DNA of 64,000 bases from Closterium sp. Naga37s-1 (taxonomy: Eukaryota; Streptophyta; Zygnematophyceae; Desmidiales; Closteriaceae), in the NCBI GenBank assembly GCA_947471745.1, contig CANJKZ010000952.1:824001-888000 (forward strand), written 5' to 3'. The notes beneath the pieces were generated by a model. That model saw only the letters and a list, made by a program, of their open reading frames with translations, was not told the origin of the DNA and searched no databases. The position numbers and the translations under genes are program-made. This document shows positions 28,801 through 44,000 of this stretch, piece by piece (position 1 is the stretch's first letter; the number at the start of each line of letters is the position of its first letter).

Positions 28801-31800
28801 GGACGACCCCACCCCTCAGCAGCTTCGTGAGTGGGTTATTCAGCGAGGCCGTCCTGGTGGTGGAGGTTATCGTTTTGTTAAGACTGCTGCTCTTGGTGCT
28901 AGTGATTCTGCTACCACTCCAGGTGCTAGTGAGTCTGCTGCCGCTCCAGGTGCTAGTGAGTCTGCTGCAGATCTAGGTGCCCGTGAGTCTGCCGACGCTC
29001 TAGGTGCTAGTGCGTCTACCACCACATGTCCTGCCTCAGCTGAGGTCTTGCACACTTTCACACTTGACTCAGGCGCGTCACGTTGCTTCTTTCGTGATTG
29101 CACCACAGTCACACCACTCACAGCACCTGTCCCAGTCTCACTGGCTGACCCCTCTGGGGGCCCAGTAGTTGCGAGAGCCTCCACGGTCCTCCCTTGTCCA
29201 GCAGTCCCCTCCGGCTCTCTGTCAGGTCTCCACCTCCCCACGTTCTCGACGAACTTGGTGAGCAACGCTGCCATTCAGGATGTCTGGGTTGATACCTTTA
29301 TTCCTGGAGGGCAGCGTGTGGTGATCTGTACGTGCTCCCGGACTGGCCGTCACCTGGCTACGTTCACTCGACAGCCTGGGTCTAGTCTGTACACACTGAC
29401 CACTGCGTCTGCACAGGTGGCTGAGTCAGGTCAGGTGGCTGCGTCGAGTCGGGCGTCTGCGTCGAGGCAGTTAGCTGCGTCTTGCTCGTGCAGAGTACTC
29501 ACGCATGAGACTCAGCGCTGGCACCACCGTCTTGGTCACCCCTCCCTGCAGCGTCTACGCAGTATGCACTCCCGTCTCCTTGTCTCTGGCCTCCCCAGGA
29601 CCCTGCCCCCCCTGCCGCGCTCGCTTGCCCCGCCGTGCCTTCCTTGCGTCGAGGGGCGGCAGCGCGCCGCTCCTCACTCCTCCGAGTTTCCTCCGACCAC
29701 TGCTCCTCTGCAGACTCTCCACCTGGACGTGTGGGGCCCGGCCCCAGTCGGTGGGACGGACCTGGAGCGCTACTTCCTGCTGGTTGTTGACGACTACACA
29801 CGCTACACCACTATCTTCCCCTTGCGTCGCAAGGCGGACGTCAGCGGTATTTTGATCCCCTGGATCCGTGCTACTCGTCTCCAGCTGCACGAGCGCTTTC
29901 AGCAGGACTTCCCAGTCCTGCGTCTGCACTCTGACAGGGGTGGTGAGTTCTCCTCTGGCGTCCTTGAGACGTTCTGCCAGGATGAGGGCATCGCCCAGTC
30001 GTTCACGCTTCCGGCCTCTCCGCAGCAAAATGGGATCGCTGAGCGTCGCATTGGCCTGATCATGGAGGTTGCTCGTGCCTCCATGATCCATGCGGCTGCT
30101 CCCCATTTCCTGTGGCCGTTTGCGGTCCGATACGCCGCGCATCAGCTCAACCTCTGGCCCCGTGTCTCTGCTCCAGAGACCTCGCCCACACTCCGTTGGA
30201 CGGGACAGCCTGGTGATGCGTCGTCGTTTCGGGTCTGGGGCGCGCTCTCCCTTGTTCGCGATACCAAAGCGAGCAAGCTCTCTCCTCGCACTCTCCGCTG
30301 TGTCTTCCTGGGCTTCCCCACCGACGCTCCACCCTGGCAGTTCTACCACCCTGCCTCGCGTCGTGTTCTGTCCTCTCAGGACGTCACCTTCGACGAGTCG
30401 GTCTGTTACTACCGACTTCACCCACACGCGTCCCACCCGGTCCCCCTCGCGCCTCTCTTCCTGGTACCAGTCCCCCCCCCGGTAGACCCCCTTCCCCCAC
30501 AGGGTCCTGCTCCCTCAGGTGTGTCTCAGGTAGACCCACCCCCCTTGGATGAGCCAGTGGAGATCTCTTCTGACTCCTCTGACCCAGCTGAGGGGGGTGA
30601 CACCGCCGCCGACGACACGGCGACCACTCGCCGCACTCCTCGCTTGGAGAACCCCCCGGGTTTCCCGCCTCGGCCGTCTTCACCACCTCCGCAGCCTGCT
30701 GCTGTGGACTCTGGAGCTGAGGCTGCTGGAGCTGGGCCTGGGAGTGGTACGTCTGGGGGTGACTGCTCTCCTCGTTTGGCTACCCCCCCCGGTTTCCCGC
30801 CTCTGCAGCCTTCTGCAGTGGACACTGGAGCTGAGACTGAGGGTCCTGAGCCTGCGGGTGCTAGGACTGAGGGTACTGAGCCTGCGGGTGTTGGGACTGA
30901 GGGTACTGAGCCTGCGGGTGCTGGGACTGAGAGTACTGAGCCTGCGGGTGCTGAGACTGAGGGCACTGAGCCTGCGGGTGCTGGGACTGAGGGTACTGAG
31001 CCTGAGGGTACTGAGCCTGGGGGTACTGAGACTTCGGGTGCTGACTTTGGGGGTGCTGCGATTCCTTCTGGAGGTCCTGGACCTGGAGGTACTGGAGCTA
31101 CTAGGCCTGGAGGTACTACTGGAGGTACTGGAGCTGCTGCTGGTGCTGGAGGTGCTGGAGCTGGAGGTACTAGAGGTGCTTCTGGTGCTGGAGGTGCTAC
31201 AGCTACCACTACTGGAGGTACTGGAGCTGGACAGCCACCGCAGCCTGCTCTACTTGAGACGCTCTCGCCGCAGGCGATTCGTGCGTGGGTCGTTCGGCGA
31301 GGCAGTCGTGGTGGTGGAGGGTACGGTCCGGCTGGTGCTGGAGCTACTAGTCCAGGAGGTGCTGCTGGTGCTGGAGGTGCTGGAGGTACTACTGGAGGTA
31401 CTAGAGGTACTGCTGGTGCTGGAGGTGCTGCTGGTGCTGGGGGTACTAGAGCTGCTGCTGGTGCTGGAGGTGCTGACCCTGGAGGTGCTGGTGCTGGAGG
31501 TACTGGAGGTGCTGGAGCTACTGGTCCCGGAGGTGTTTGTACTGGAGGTGCTGGAGCTGCCGGAGCAGGTGGTGCTGCTGGTGCTGGAGGTGCTGGAGGT
31601 GCTACTGGAGCTGCTGGCACGGGAGGTACTAGAGGTACTACTGGTGCTGGAGGCGCTGGAGCTGGAGCTGGAGGCACTGGAGGTGCTAGAGGTACTACTG
31701 GTGCTCGAGGTGCTGGCGCTGTCGGAGCTCGTGGTGGTGGAGGTGCTGGTGCTACTGGTGCTGGAGGTGTTGCTGGGGGTACTGGAGGAGCTGCTCGTGC

Positions 31801-34245
31801 TGGAGGTACGGGAGCTACTGGTGCTCTTCGCCACCTTCTCAGTCTTCCGCCAGGTGCTACTGGCTTCCCTGTGGCAGGTACTACTCCTCCGTTGCTGTGT
31901 CCGCCAGCGGACCAGTCACAGCCACCGCTGCTACCACACTCCCCACTGCCTGATCCTGCTCCTTACACTTCGGTGTCAGAGTCCCTGACTGAGCGTCGAG
32001 AGCCTGAGACTCGTGCTTCCAACCTTGAGCGTCGAGAGCCTGAGTCTAGCTTTGACCTTGAGCCTGAGCCTAGAGCTACTGTCCGTGCTCGTGTTCCTCG
32101 TGTTCGTCGTCCGCGTGCTCCGGCTGTCCCCGGCACTCACGATATGACACTCCGTCCTTCCTCTGTTCCTCAGCGTGTTGTACTACGATACCTCCTGCGT
32201 CCTCTCAGCCTGGCGTTGCTGACCCTCCGTCTGACCTTGCTCGTGCGTCCAGTCCGACTGTTACTCGCCTTCTTGCTACGGTTGTGACGGACCCTACGTT
32301 CTCGTCTCCTGCTGCGTCTGCCCTAGTACCTGAGCTCGTTGACTTTGCTGCTGTGTACCGCCTAGACTACCTTGCAAGTCTTGTCTCTGACCCTGTCCCT
32401 GCCTGTCCTCCGTCCGTCGGGGGTGAGACTGCTCTTGGCTGTATTGCCCTTGGCTGTGACGTTCTTGAGGACAGACAGGAGGAGCTGGAGTGCCTTGCTA
32501 CCGCTTCACCCCATCACGCGACCATGCTGCTTGCCCCTGAGGGAGACCCGGATGCACTTGACATCCCCACCCCGCGCTCCTACAGGGAGGCAATTTCGGG
32601 TGAGTACTCCTCTCAGTGGCAGACAGCCATGGACGCAAAGATGGCTTCCTGGAAGTCTATAGGCACCTACGTCGACGAGGTTCCCCCACCTGGGGCGAAC
32701 ATCGTCAGTGGCATGTGGATTTTCAGGGTGAAGCGGCCGCCGGGTTCTCGGCCTGCCTTCAAGGCACGTTACGTTGCTCGAGGCTTCAGTCAGCGTGAGG
32801 GGGTCGACTTCTTTCAGACCTTCTCCCCCACCCCGAAGATGACCACTCTTCGGGTGTTGCTACACGTTGCAGCTCAGCGTGACTACGAGCTGCACTCCCT
32901 TGACTTCTCGACAGCTTTCTTGCAGGGTAGCCTTCAAGAGGCCATCTGGTTGCGCCGTCCACAGGGCTTCACTGGGTCGTTTCCTAAGGGTACCCAGTGG
33001 AGCCTACGGCGACCAGTGTACGGCCTGCGTCAGGCGCCTCGCGAGTGGCACGACACACTGAGGACGACACTTGTGGCTCTTGGGTTTGCTCCTTCGATGG
33101 CTGACCCGTCGCTGTTTCTACGCACCGACACTACTCTGCCGCCGTTCTACATCCTCGTGTACGTCGACAACTTGTTTTTTGCTACTGCTGACACTGAGGC
33201 ACTGACCCTAGTGAAGGCGGAGCTGCACAAGAGACACACCTGCACTGACCTGGGTGAGCTGTGGAGCTATCTTGGCTTGCAGATCACCCGGGACAGAGCA
33301 CGGCGCACCATCACCCTGACTCAGTCACACATGGTGCACCAGGTCCTTCAGCGTTTCCGCTTCACGTGGTCCTCGCCACAGCCCACTCCTCTCTCTACCG
33401 GCCACTCGCTCTCAGCTCCACCTTCGGACGAGTCCGTAGAGCCGAGTGATCCGTACCCAGAGCTTGTGGGTTGCCTCATGTACCTGATGACGTGCACACG
33501 ACCTGACCTCGCGTACCCTCTCAGCCTCCTGGCTCGCTACGTGGCACCCGGTAGACACCGAAAGGTGCATTTTGATGCTGCGAAGAGGGTACTGCGTTAC
33601 TTGTGCATCACATCGGGCATGGGGCTCGTGCTTGGAGGACGGGGTTCGGTGGTCCTCACAGGACACTCTGACGCTTCTTGGGCCGACGACCAGACGACTC
33701 AGCGTTCGTCACAGGGTTACACCTTCAGTCTTGGCTCTGGTTCTGTCTCGTGGAGGTCCACTCGTTCTTCTTCTGTGCTTGGTTCCAGCTGTGAGGCCGA
33801 GATCTACGCTGGGGCCATGGCTGCACAGGAGCCACGCTGGCTGACCTACCTGCTGACCGACTTGGGGGAGCGGCCTCGTTCTCCTCCAGTTCTGTACGTC
33901 GACAACAAGGCAATGCTTGCCTTGTGTCGCGAGCAGAGACTGGAGCACAGAACGAAGAACATTGCTCTTCGCTACTTCCTTGCGCGTGAGCTGCAGCAGC
34001 GTGGTCAGCTGCGCCTTGCTTACGTGGCCTCTTGGGCCAACACTGCTGATGTCTTCACCAAGGCCCTTGGGTCTGGTGATCATCACCGTTTCTGCACTGC
34101 TCTTGGGCTTGTGCCCACTCTGCCTCACCTGCTGGTTGCTTGGCTTGCTCTTGTTGTACACTGCTATATATCTTATACCTGCATGTCTTCTCTTGCTAGG
34201 TTGTGCTCAGTGTACTGCCTTGCTACTATATACCTCTGCATGTGA
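28801..34245 (+). pseudogene. Copia-S element F polyprotein (partial Gag, protease, integrase, RT, RNase H)
   Basis: Domains in order: TPQQLREWVIQRGRP motif (about 28810); protease LDSGASRCFFRD (about 29065); integrase zinc finger (HHRLGHP...CLPC) and D,D,E core (DVWGP, VVDDYTRY, HSDRGGEF; 29520-30060); the GAGAETEGTEP and GGAGAGGT linker; then RT and RNase H. One base missing near 32184, compared with element D, shifts the frame; the RT side then reads to 34245. The RT catalytic box reads YVDN instead of YVDD. The normal stop after PHLLVA is changed (TGA in D, TGG here), adding about 35 codons of tail. The element is dead in cis. Confidence 0.9.
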
Positions 34246-34381
34246 ACTGGCCTTGTGGCCACTTGCTTGTGCTCAGAATGCGTGGTGACCTTGTGATCCA
34301 CCCTGAGCTGTGTTCTCTTCTACAGACTGGTCTTGTGACCGCTTGTTGTGTTTGCTATCCCCTACTTTGCCTATGGGGGTG
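34246..34381 (+). other. Element F 3' untranslated region
   Basis: The common Copia-S tail, ending CCCCTACTTTGCCTATGGGGGTG before the LTR. Confidence 0.8.
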
Positions 34382-34514
34382 TGTCAAATCACAATTGTAT
34401 CTCTAGGCTACAGTAGGGTCACTCCTTAGTGAGTACAACACTTTAGGGTTAGGTTTCCCCTACTTGTACTCACCAGATGCCTAGTCCAATCATTCATTCC
34501 TGCTTATTCTAACA
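34382..34514 (+). repeat. Element F 3' LTR (133 bp)
   Basis: The LTR runs TGTCAAATCACAATTG...TTATTCTAACA, matching the LTR of element D on the other strand at 15119-15249. No 5' LTR remains. It inserted next to a fragment of a different copia element. Confidence 0.88.
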
Positions 34515-34900
34515 CCATCAGGGAGCAGTTTCTTCTTCAGCAGCCACTTGACGCCAGCCGGCCTTGCACCCCTTCGGTAGCTCAGCCAACGTCCACGTGC
34601 CTTGCTCATCAAGGCTCGCAATCTCGTATTTCATAGAAGCCTTCCACTCCTTGATGTTCGGTAAGGGTTGCCAGGTGATGATGACGCCTCCCCAAGCACC
34701 TTCATCCTCCTCATACTCATCCAGGTCCTCCACATCGTCATTGTTGCTGCTTGTGTCGCAATCATCCTTAGCAAGGAATGCCATGTTGTACGGGTTGACG
34801 TTATCGTCAGCCGTCATGGTTATTGCAGGTAACCGTACGGATGACACCTGTTTGTTGGGTCTGCTGAAGCGACGTGGGGGTGGTGAGATGGGCTAGATGG
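34515..34900 (-). pseudogene. Fragment of a third copia type, start of reverse transcriptase
   Basis: The minus strand encodes RRFSRPNKQVSSVRLP, an acidic stretch, then WKASMKYEIASLDEQGTWTL and ELPKGCK. This is the typical entry into a Ty1/copia RT (W..AM..E..SL...GTW.L..LP.G). It is unlike the Copia-S and Copia-L sequences here. It is cut at 34515 by the LTR of element F and cannot be followed beyond about 34900. Confidence 0.75.
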
Positions 34901-35515
34901 GAGGGACTGCAGGTGTCGGCTCCCTCTCATGGGCCGCCAATAGGTGCTCGTCCACAGCTACCTCTCCTTCCTCCTCATGATCAGCCACTCTACCTCCAGA
35001 GTGGCGGCACATGATCAGCCGCCACCACGTACATCGTGGTCCACGTTATTTCTGTCACTATGCTTGCTGACGGAACAGGGGCATTCCAAGTGCCTTGAAA
35101 TGAAAAGGTTCACTTGTTACTGGTAGGCAGGTTGCTACGTACCAGCATTTGAGCTTACTGTAGGCCTGATTCTTGTTTGACTCACGTGGTTGTTAGTAGC
35201 AGAACGAAAATTAAAGCAAGCAAGCTTGGAGCTTTCATGGGCATGCTAAGATTGCATGTTGATGAAAGAGAAGCAAAGAAGCTTGATACAAGCGCAGGTA
35301 GTGTCCAAACTAGTAAACAATCAGCCAATCAGTGCCTGTAGGGCAACTCTCATGAACAAATATGTACAATATGCACCAACAGGAAACACACTCAACTACG
35401 GTACTTGTACACACAGTGAATGCTGCTGCAACCCCTGCCATAATGAGGGCTTTACCCTGAATGCACGTGCATGTCACACATGCCTCACACATGGGAGGGA
35501 CACTTGCAAGCTGCA
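34901..35515. other. Non-coding 3' flank of the E3 gene
   Basis: No gene is recognisable on either strand. The right part (about 35200-35515) is probably the 3' untranslated region of the gene ending at 35516 on the minus strand. Confidence 0.4.
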
Positions 35516-38741
<3,226 letters not shown>

Positions 38742-39756
38742 CTGAGGACGTGAAATGCAGAGGGGGTATGGGAAGGAGATTACGCGAATTATACTGCTTT
38801 GCTACCACTCAAGTTGTTATTCATCTGAGAAAAAACACTCGACAACAGCAGAAACTGAGGGCCATCGCTGCTATTTTGCTGGGTTTTAAACATCAGTGTA
38901 CGCAACGACGACCGACCATTGGGAATGATTTCACGGCAAGTAGCTCCGCTAGATTCAGCCACTAATTCTTCCGCTACAAGATCTACGTAGTAAGCGAAGT
39001 CACCATCGCAGGGAGGAATTTAGGCAAAACGGATGCAAGATTCACAGGCGTGGTGCCTTTCGGCCCTCTTCCGCGAAGTTCAAAATTAAACCGTTTTACA
39101 CCGTAAGGTAGCCTTTTCAAAAAGCAGCGTAAGGTATAGAACCTCTCTAGAAGTTCGAAACTTGGCAAAAGTGCGCCTCTGATGCACCACGCCCTTACTC
39201 CCCGATTGGTTGCCTTGCCTGGAAAGTTTGAGTTTTGGGAGGGAAACCACCTGCGCGATGAGCGCGTCTAATCTGTTCCACGTCATATCTGTTACGCGTC
39301 GCATGTTTGTGCTAGCGCAGGCAGCGGCCTGTACTGTGATTGACGAGTTACCATCATAGCGAACACGTGATATTCCAAGTGTTACATAAATGTGTACGGT
39401 ATTGCCTATCATGGTGGAACTTACATAATTGTAAAGTTTTTTTCCGACATTCCGTACCACATGCTTCAACACCGCGTACAAGACCAACCGTTGTTCGCCC
39501 GTTACTACTAACAGGGCTTCGCCAACCTTCGCGCTCTGCATTTTGCCAAACCATGCATCGCTGGCCTGACCGAGTCAGCCTACGCCTCGGGACTAGACCG
39601 AACCTTGATGCCAGCATCGAACTAGCTAGTTCGCACGCACCGCGCTACCATTTGCGTTTTCGCTTATAAGTATTCGCTCATGCCTTCGCTCATACTTTGT
39701 ACTCGTTTGACACTCTTGTGCAATCCTCGCTACCTCGTTCCATTGCACCCGTAACA
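38742..39756. other. E3 5' flank and probable Ty3/gypsy LTR
   Basis: 38742 to about 39180 should hold the E3 promoter; I see no distinctive element. The right part ends ...CATTGCACCCGTAACA at 39756, directly followed by a primer-binding site, so some part of about 39180-39756 is an LTR. Its left boundary cannot be set because no second copy is present. Confidence 0.45.
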
Positions 39757-39949
39757 ATTGGCTATCAGAGCCACTTTCTTTCGAACCACGCATTTTCGCA
39801 ACCGGCAGAAAACCTCTTTTTTTTTTTTTTTTTTTTTTTTTTCACTCGAAGGGACTCACGCCCCTTAGCGTACTAGGAGCCGCTGCCCTCGCGTTCTCGC
39901 GTAAACGCGTGTTGCCACGACTGCGCCAGACCGGTCGACGTCATTCGAC
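39757..39949 (+). other. Ty3/gypsy element K, primer-binding site and leader
   Basis: ATTGGCTATCAGAGCCAC at 39757-39774 resembles the initiator tRNA-Met site (TGGTATCAGAGCC). A run of 26 T lies at 39817-39842. It leads into a Gag start at 39950. Confidence 0.65.
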
Positions 39950-40384
39950 ATGGCTGAACAAATCGACCTCACGACAGTCACGCAGGAGCGCCTGGACCAG
40001 CTGACGCGCCAACTGCACGAAATCACCGAGGAAATTGCGGCGCTAACGGCAGAACACACGTTGATGCAAAACAACATCGCACGGGTGCAACAAGCACAGT
40101 CGCAAACACAAGGCATACACGCACAAGGAGCACGACAGACATCCCAGCACGGGAGTGTGGGACAACCCTCGAGCGCGGCTAGTGGCGTCGCACGCAATGA
40201 CGGAGGCGACGACCACGGGACAACACTCCCCGGAGAGACGAACGCGGCCAGAAGCCAGCCACGCGTCACGATTTCGACGCCAATCGACGAGTTGGCACTG
40301 CCTTCACCGATGCTGCTCAAGCCGCAGCGTCCGCCTTGCTTCGATCCAAGCCAACGAGGTGGTCCGACGGTTCAGGCGTGGTTG
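39950..40384 (+). pseudogene. Ty3/gypsy element K, Gag N-terminus, truncated
   Basis: ATG 39950 begins MAEQIDLTTVTQERLDQLTR, a helical, coiled-coil-like N-terminus as in many gypsy Gag proteins. A Ser/Pro linker follows, then PPCFDPSQRGGPTVQAWL, the usual entry to the retrotransposon Gag domain. It is cut at 40384 by the LTR of copia element I. The continuation was not found in the window. Confidence 0.7.
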
Positions 40385-40512
40385 TGCCAGAATCAACTAT
40401 GCAGGAATGTGTGCATTGAGTAGGAATGTGAGTACAAGTAGGAAACCCTAAGGGGTTGTACTCACTAGAGTATGCCCCACCACAGCCTAGAGCATACAAA
40501 CATAGTTTGACA
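40385..40512 (-). repeat. Copia-S element I, 3' LTR (128 bp)
   Basis: On the minus strand the LTR runs TGTCAAACTATGTTTG...GATTCTGGCA, with the Copia-S core and TTAGGGTTTCC. The polypurine tract adjoins at 40513. The left flank GGTTG would be its target duplication; the other end of I is lost. Confidence 0.85.
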
Positions 40513-40730
40513 CACCCCCATAGGCAAAGTGGGGGATAGCAAAACAACGGACGGTCAAAAGACCAGTCAAGCAAGAGAACAAAGCTAAGCAAAACTCAGG
40601 GTTGATCTCAAGATCACCACACATTATGAGCACAAGCCGCAAGGCCAGTTCACATGCAGAGTTTATAAAAGCAATTGCACTACACTAATCACAACCTAGC
40701 AAGTGCAAACATTCAGGTATAATCATATAT
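40513..40730 (-). other. Element I 3' untranslated region, left piece
   Basis: The common Copia-S tail. It ends at CATATAT, where element H inserted. I resumes at 48041 after a TATAT duplication. Confidence 0.85.
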
Positions 40731-40860
40731 TGAGAAGAAACGAGGAAATGAATGAACTATGAATGAATTGGGTACAAGTACTAACCCTAATTGGGTTGTA
40801 CCCCTTATGGGCTACCCCACTATAGCCTACACAATATGCATGAGCTATAATGTTCTGACA
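40731..40860 (-). repeat. Element H 3' LTR
   Basis: On the minus strand the LTR runs TGTCAGAACATTATAG...TTTCTTCTCA. It contains CCAATTAGGGTTAG, a telo-box-like word, in the middle. Identical to the 5' copy. Confidence 0.95.
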
Positions 40861-41072
40861 CACCCCCATAGGCAAAGTGGGGGAGAACAAGGGGTCACAA
40901 GACCAGTCAAGCAAAGCAAAGCAAAGCAAGCTCAGGGTGGATCACAAAGTCACCACACATTCCGAGCACAAGTTCAAGGCCACAAGGCCAGTTCACATGC
41001 AGGAGTACGTATATATAAAAAAGGCTAGACAAGCAAGAGCAGGTATATATATATATAACAGTACAAGCAAGG
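40861..41072 (-). other. Element H 3' untranslated region with polypurine hairpin
   Basis: Between the stop codon and the LTR. On the minus strand it ends CTCCCCCACTTTGCCTATG then GGGGGTG, giving an inverted repeat CCCCCA / TGGGGG around the polypurine tract. It also contains GGCCTTGTGGCC, a second small inverted repeat shared with the other copies. Confidence 0.85.
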
Positions 41073-44000
41073 TCAAGAGGTGAGCAAGTGAGGCAAGGTA
41101 GGCACAAGGCCCAGCTGAGTACAAAAGCGCTGATGGTCACAAGGCGCAAGCGCCTTGGTGAAGATATCAGCAGTGTTGGCCTCAGAGGCCACGTACGCAA
41201 GACGCAGCTGACCACGCTGCTGCAGCTCACGGGCAAGAAAGTAGCGGAGAGCAATGTGCTTCGTTCTGTGCTCCAGTCGCTGCTCCCGACACAAGGCCAG
41301 CATGGCCTTGTTGTCTACGTACAGCACTGGAGGAGAACGAGGCGGCTCTCCGAGGTCAGTCAGCAGGTAGGTGAGCCAGCGAAGCTCCTGTGCAGCCATG
41401 GCTCCTGCGTAGATCTCAGCCTCACAACTGGAGCCGAGAACAGAAGACGAGCGAGTAGCCCGCCACGAAACAGAGCCGGAACCAAGGCTGAAGGTGTAAC
41501 CCTGTGACGACCGCTGCGTAGCCTGGTCGTCAGCCCAAGAAGCGTCTGCGTGCCCAGTAAGGACCACTGGACTCTGCCCTCCAAGCACAAGCCCCATGCC
41601 CGACGTACTGCACAAGTAGCGCAACACCCTCTTCGCTGCAGCCATGTGCTCCGGTCTGTGTCTCCCAGGAGCAACATAGCGTGCGAGAATGCTAAGAGGG
41701 TATGCAAGGTCAGGTCGTGTGCAGGTCATCAGGTACATGAGGCAGCCAACAAGCTCTGGGTACGGGCCACTCGACTCTACGGACTCATCCGAAGGCAGAG
41801 CTGAGAGCGAGTGGCGAGTAGGCAGAGGAGTGGCCTGAGGCGAGGAGTACGTGAAGCCGAAGCGCTGAAGGACCTGCTGCACCATGTGTGACTGAGTCAG
41901 GGTAATGGTGCGGCGTGCTCTGTCCCGAGTGATCTGCAAGCCAAGGTAGCTGCGCAGTTCACCCAGGTCAGTGCACGTGTGTCTCTTCTGCAGCTCGGAC
42001 TTCACGTGGGCGAGTCCAGCAGTGTCAGCTGTGGCAAAGACCAAGTCGTCGACGTACACGAGGATGTAGAACGGCGGCAAAGAAGTGTCGGTGCGCAGAA
42101 ACAGCGACGGGTCGGCAGTAGAGGGAGCAAACCCAAGAGCCGCAAGTGTAGTCCTCAGTGTGTCGTGCCACTCACGCGGTGCCTGGCGGAGACCGTAGAC
42201 TGGCCGCCGTAGGCTCCACTGGGTGCCAGGAGGAAAAGACCCAGTGAAACCAGGTGGGCGACGCAGCCAGATCTCCTCGTGCAGGCTGCCCTGCAAGAAA
42301 GCAGTGCTGAAGTCAAGAGAGTGTAGCTCGTAGTCACGGTGAGCAGCTACGTGCAGCAGTACCCGAAGAGTGGTCATCTTCGGGGTGGGAGAGAAGGTCT
42401 GAAAGTAGTCAACTCCCTGCCGCTGACTGAAGCCACGAGCCACGTAACGCGCCTTGAAGACAGGCGGAGAACCCGACGGTCGCTTCACCCTGAAAATCCA
42501 CATGCCACTGACGATGTTCGCCCCAGGAGGGGGAACAGCGTCAACGTAGGTGCCTGTGGACTTCCAGGAAGCCATCTCTGCGTCCATAGCTGCCTGCCAC
42601 TGAGAGGAGTAGGGACCCTCTATCGCCTCCGCGTAAGAGCGCGGAGTCGGGATGTCAAGTGCATCCGGGTCTCCCTCAGGGGTATGCAGTACGGACACGA
42701 GATGAGATGAAGCAGCGGCCAAGCACTGGAACTCCTCCTGCCTGTCCTCAAGGACGTCCGTGCCAAGGGCACACTCACCCCCGACGGACGGAGGACAGAC
42801 AGACTCAGACTCAGCAACAAGACTGGCGACGTAGTCTAGGCGACAACGAGCAGCAAAGTCGACGAGCTCAGCAACTAGGGCAGACGCAGCAGCGGACTCA
42901 AAGGAAGGGTCAGTGACAACAGTAGCAAGGAGACGCGTGACAGTAGGACTGGCAGCACGAAGAGAGTCCGACTCCGGGTCGGCAAGAGCAGGAAGAGAAG
43001 ACTCAGGAGGAGAAGGCAAAGGGGCACGCAGAGGAGCAGTGGACGGACGCAGAGACATCCGGTGCGTGCCAGGGACAGGAGGAGGACGCTGACGCGAACC
43101 GCGACCACTAGTGCGAGCAGCACGGACAGGCGACGCAGGGCGAGACGCAGGCTCACGACGCTCAGCAAGACCTCCAGTAGGACCAGTGTAGGGAGACGGA
43201 GCAGGCAGTGGGGAGGCCGGCTGTAACTGTAACTGCGACGGGACAGGCTGTGGACACTCTAAGGGAGGAGGAGGACCAGTAGAAGACGGGAGACCAAGAA
43301 CCTGCTGAAGGAGCGGAACGAAGTACGGCCGAGGCCGCGCGGCGACCCCAGACACAGTAGGGACAGCACCAGCACCCCCTGTGGCAGCACCAGCACCAGT
43401 AGCAGCTCCAGCTCCAGAACCCCCAGCAGCACCAGCAGTACCCCCAGCAGGACCGCCTCCAGGACCGACAGCAGTAGCCTCCGCGCCAACACCCGCAGCA
43501 GCTCCAGCTCCAGAAGTACCCGCAGGTCCAGCAGCTCCAGTACGCCCAGTACGAGCACCTTCGGGACCCGTGGCACCAGCTCCCTCAGCAGCAACAGAAA
43601 CTCCAGTACCCGCAGCTCCTCCAGCTCCAGCAGCTCGCCTCCAGCGCCGGGCAAACCACTCACGCAGCTCCTGTGGAGAGAGTGGCTCCCGGCGAGAAGA
43701 AGCACCCGAAGAACCGCCAGGCACAGCACCAGTAGGCCCAGCTCCCTCAGGCTCCGCACCCCCAGGCTCAGCACCTCCAGGCGTAGCACCCCCAGGCTCA
43801 GCACCCCCAGGCTCAGCACCCCCAGGCGTAGCACCCCCAGACTCAGCACCCCCAGGCTCAGCACCCCCAGTCGTAGTACCCTCAGGCTCAGCACCCCAAG
43901 GCGTAGCACCCACACGCTCAGCACCCCCAGAGTCAGCACTCCCAGGCTCAGCACCCTCAGCAGCACCAGAGTCACCATCGACCTCGACAGGCTTAACAGC

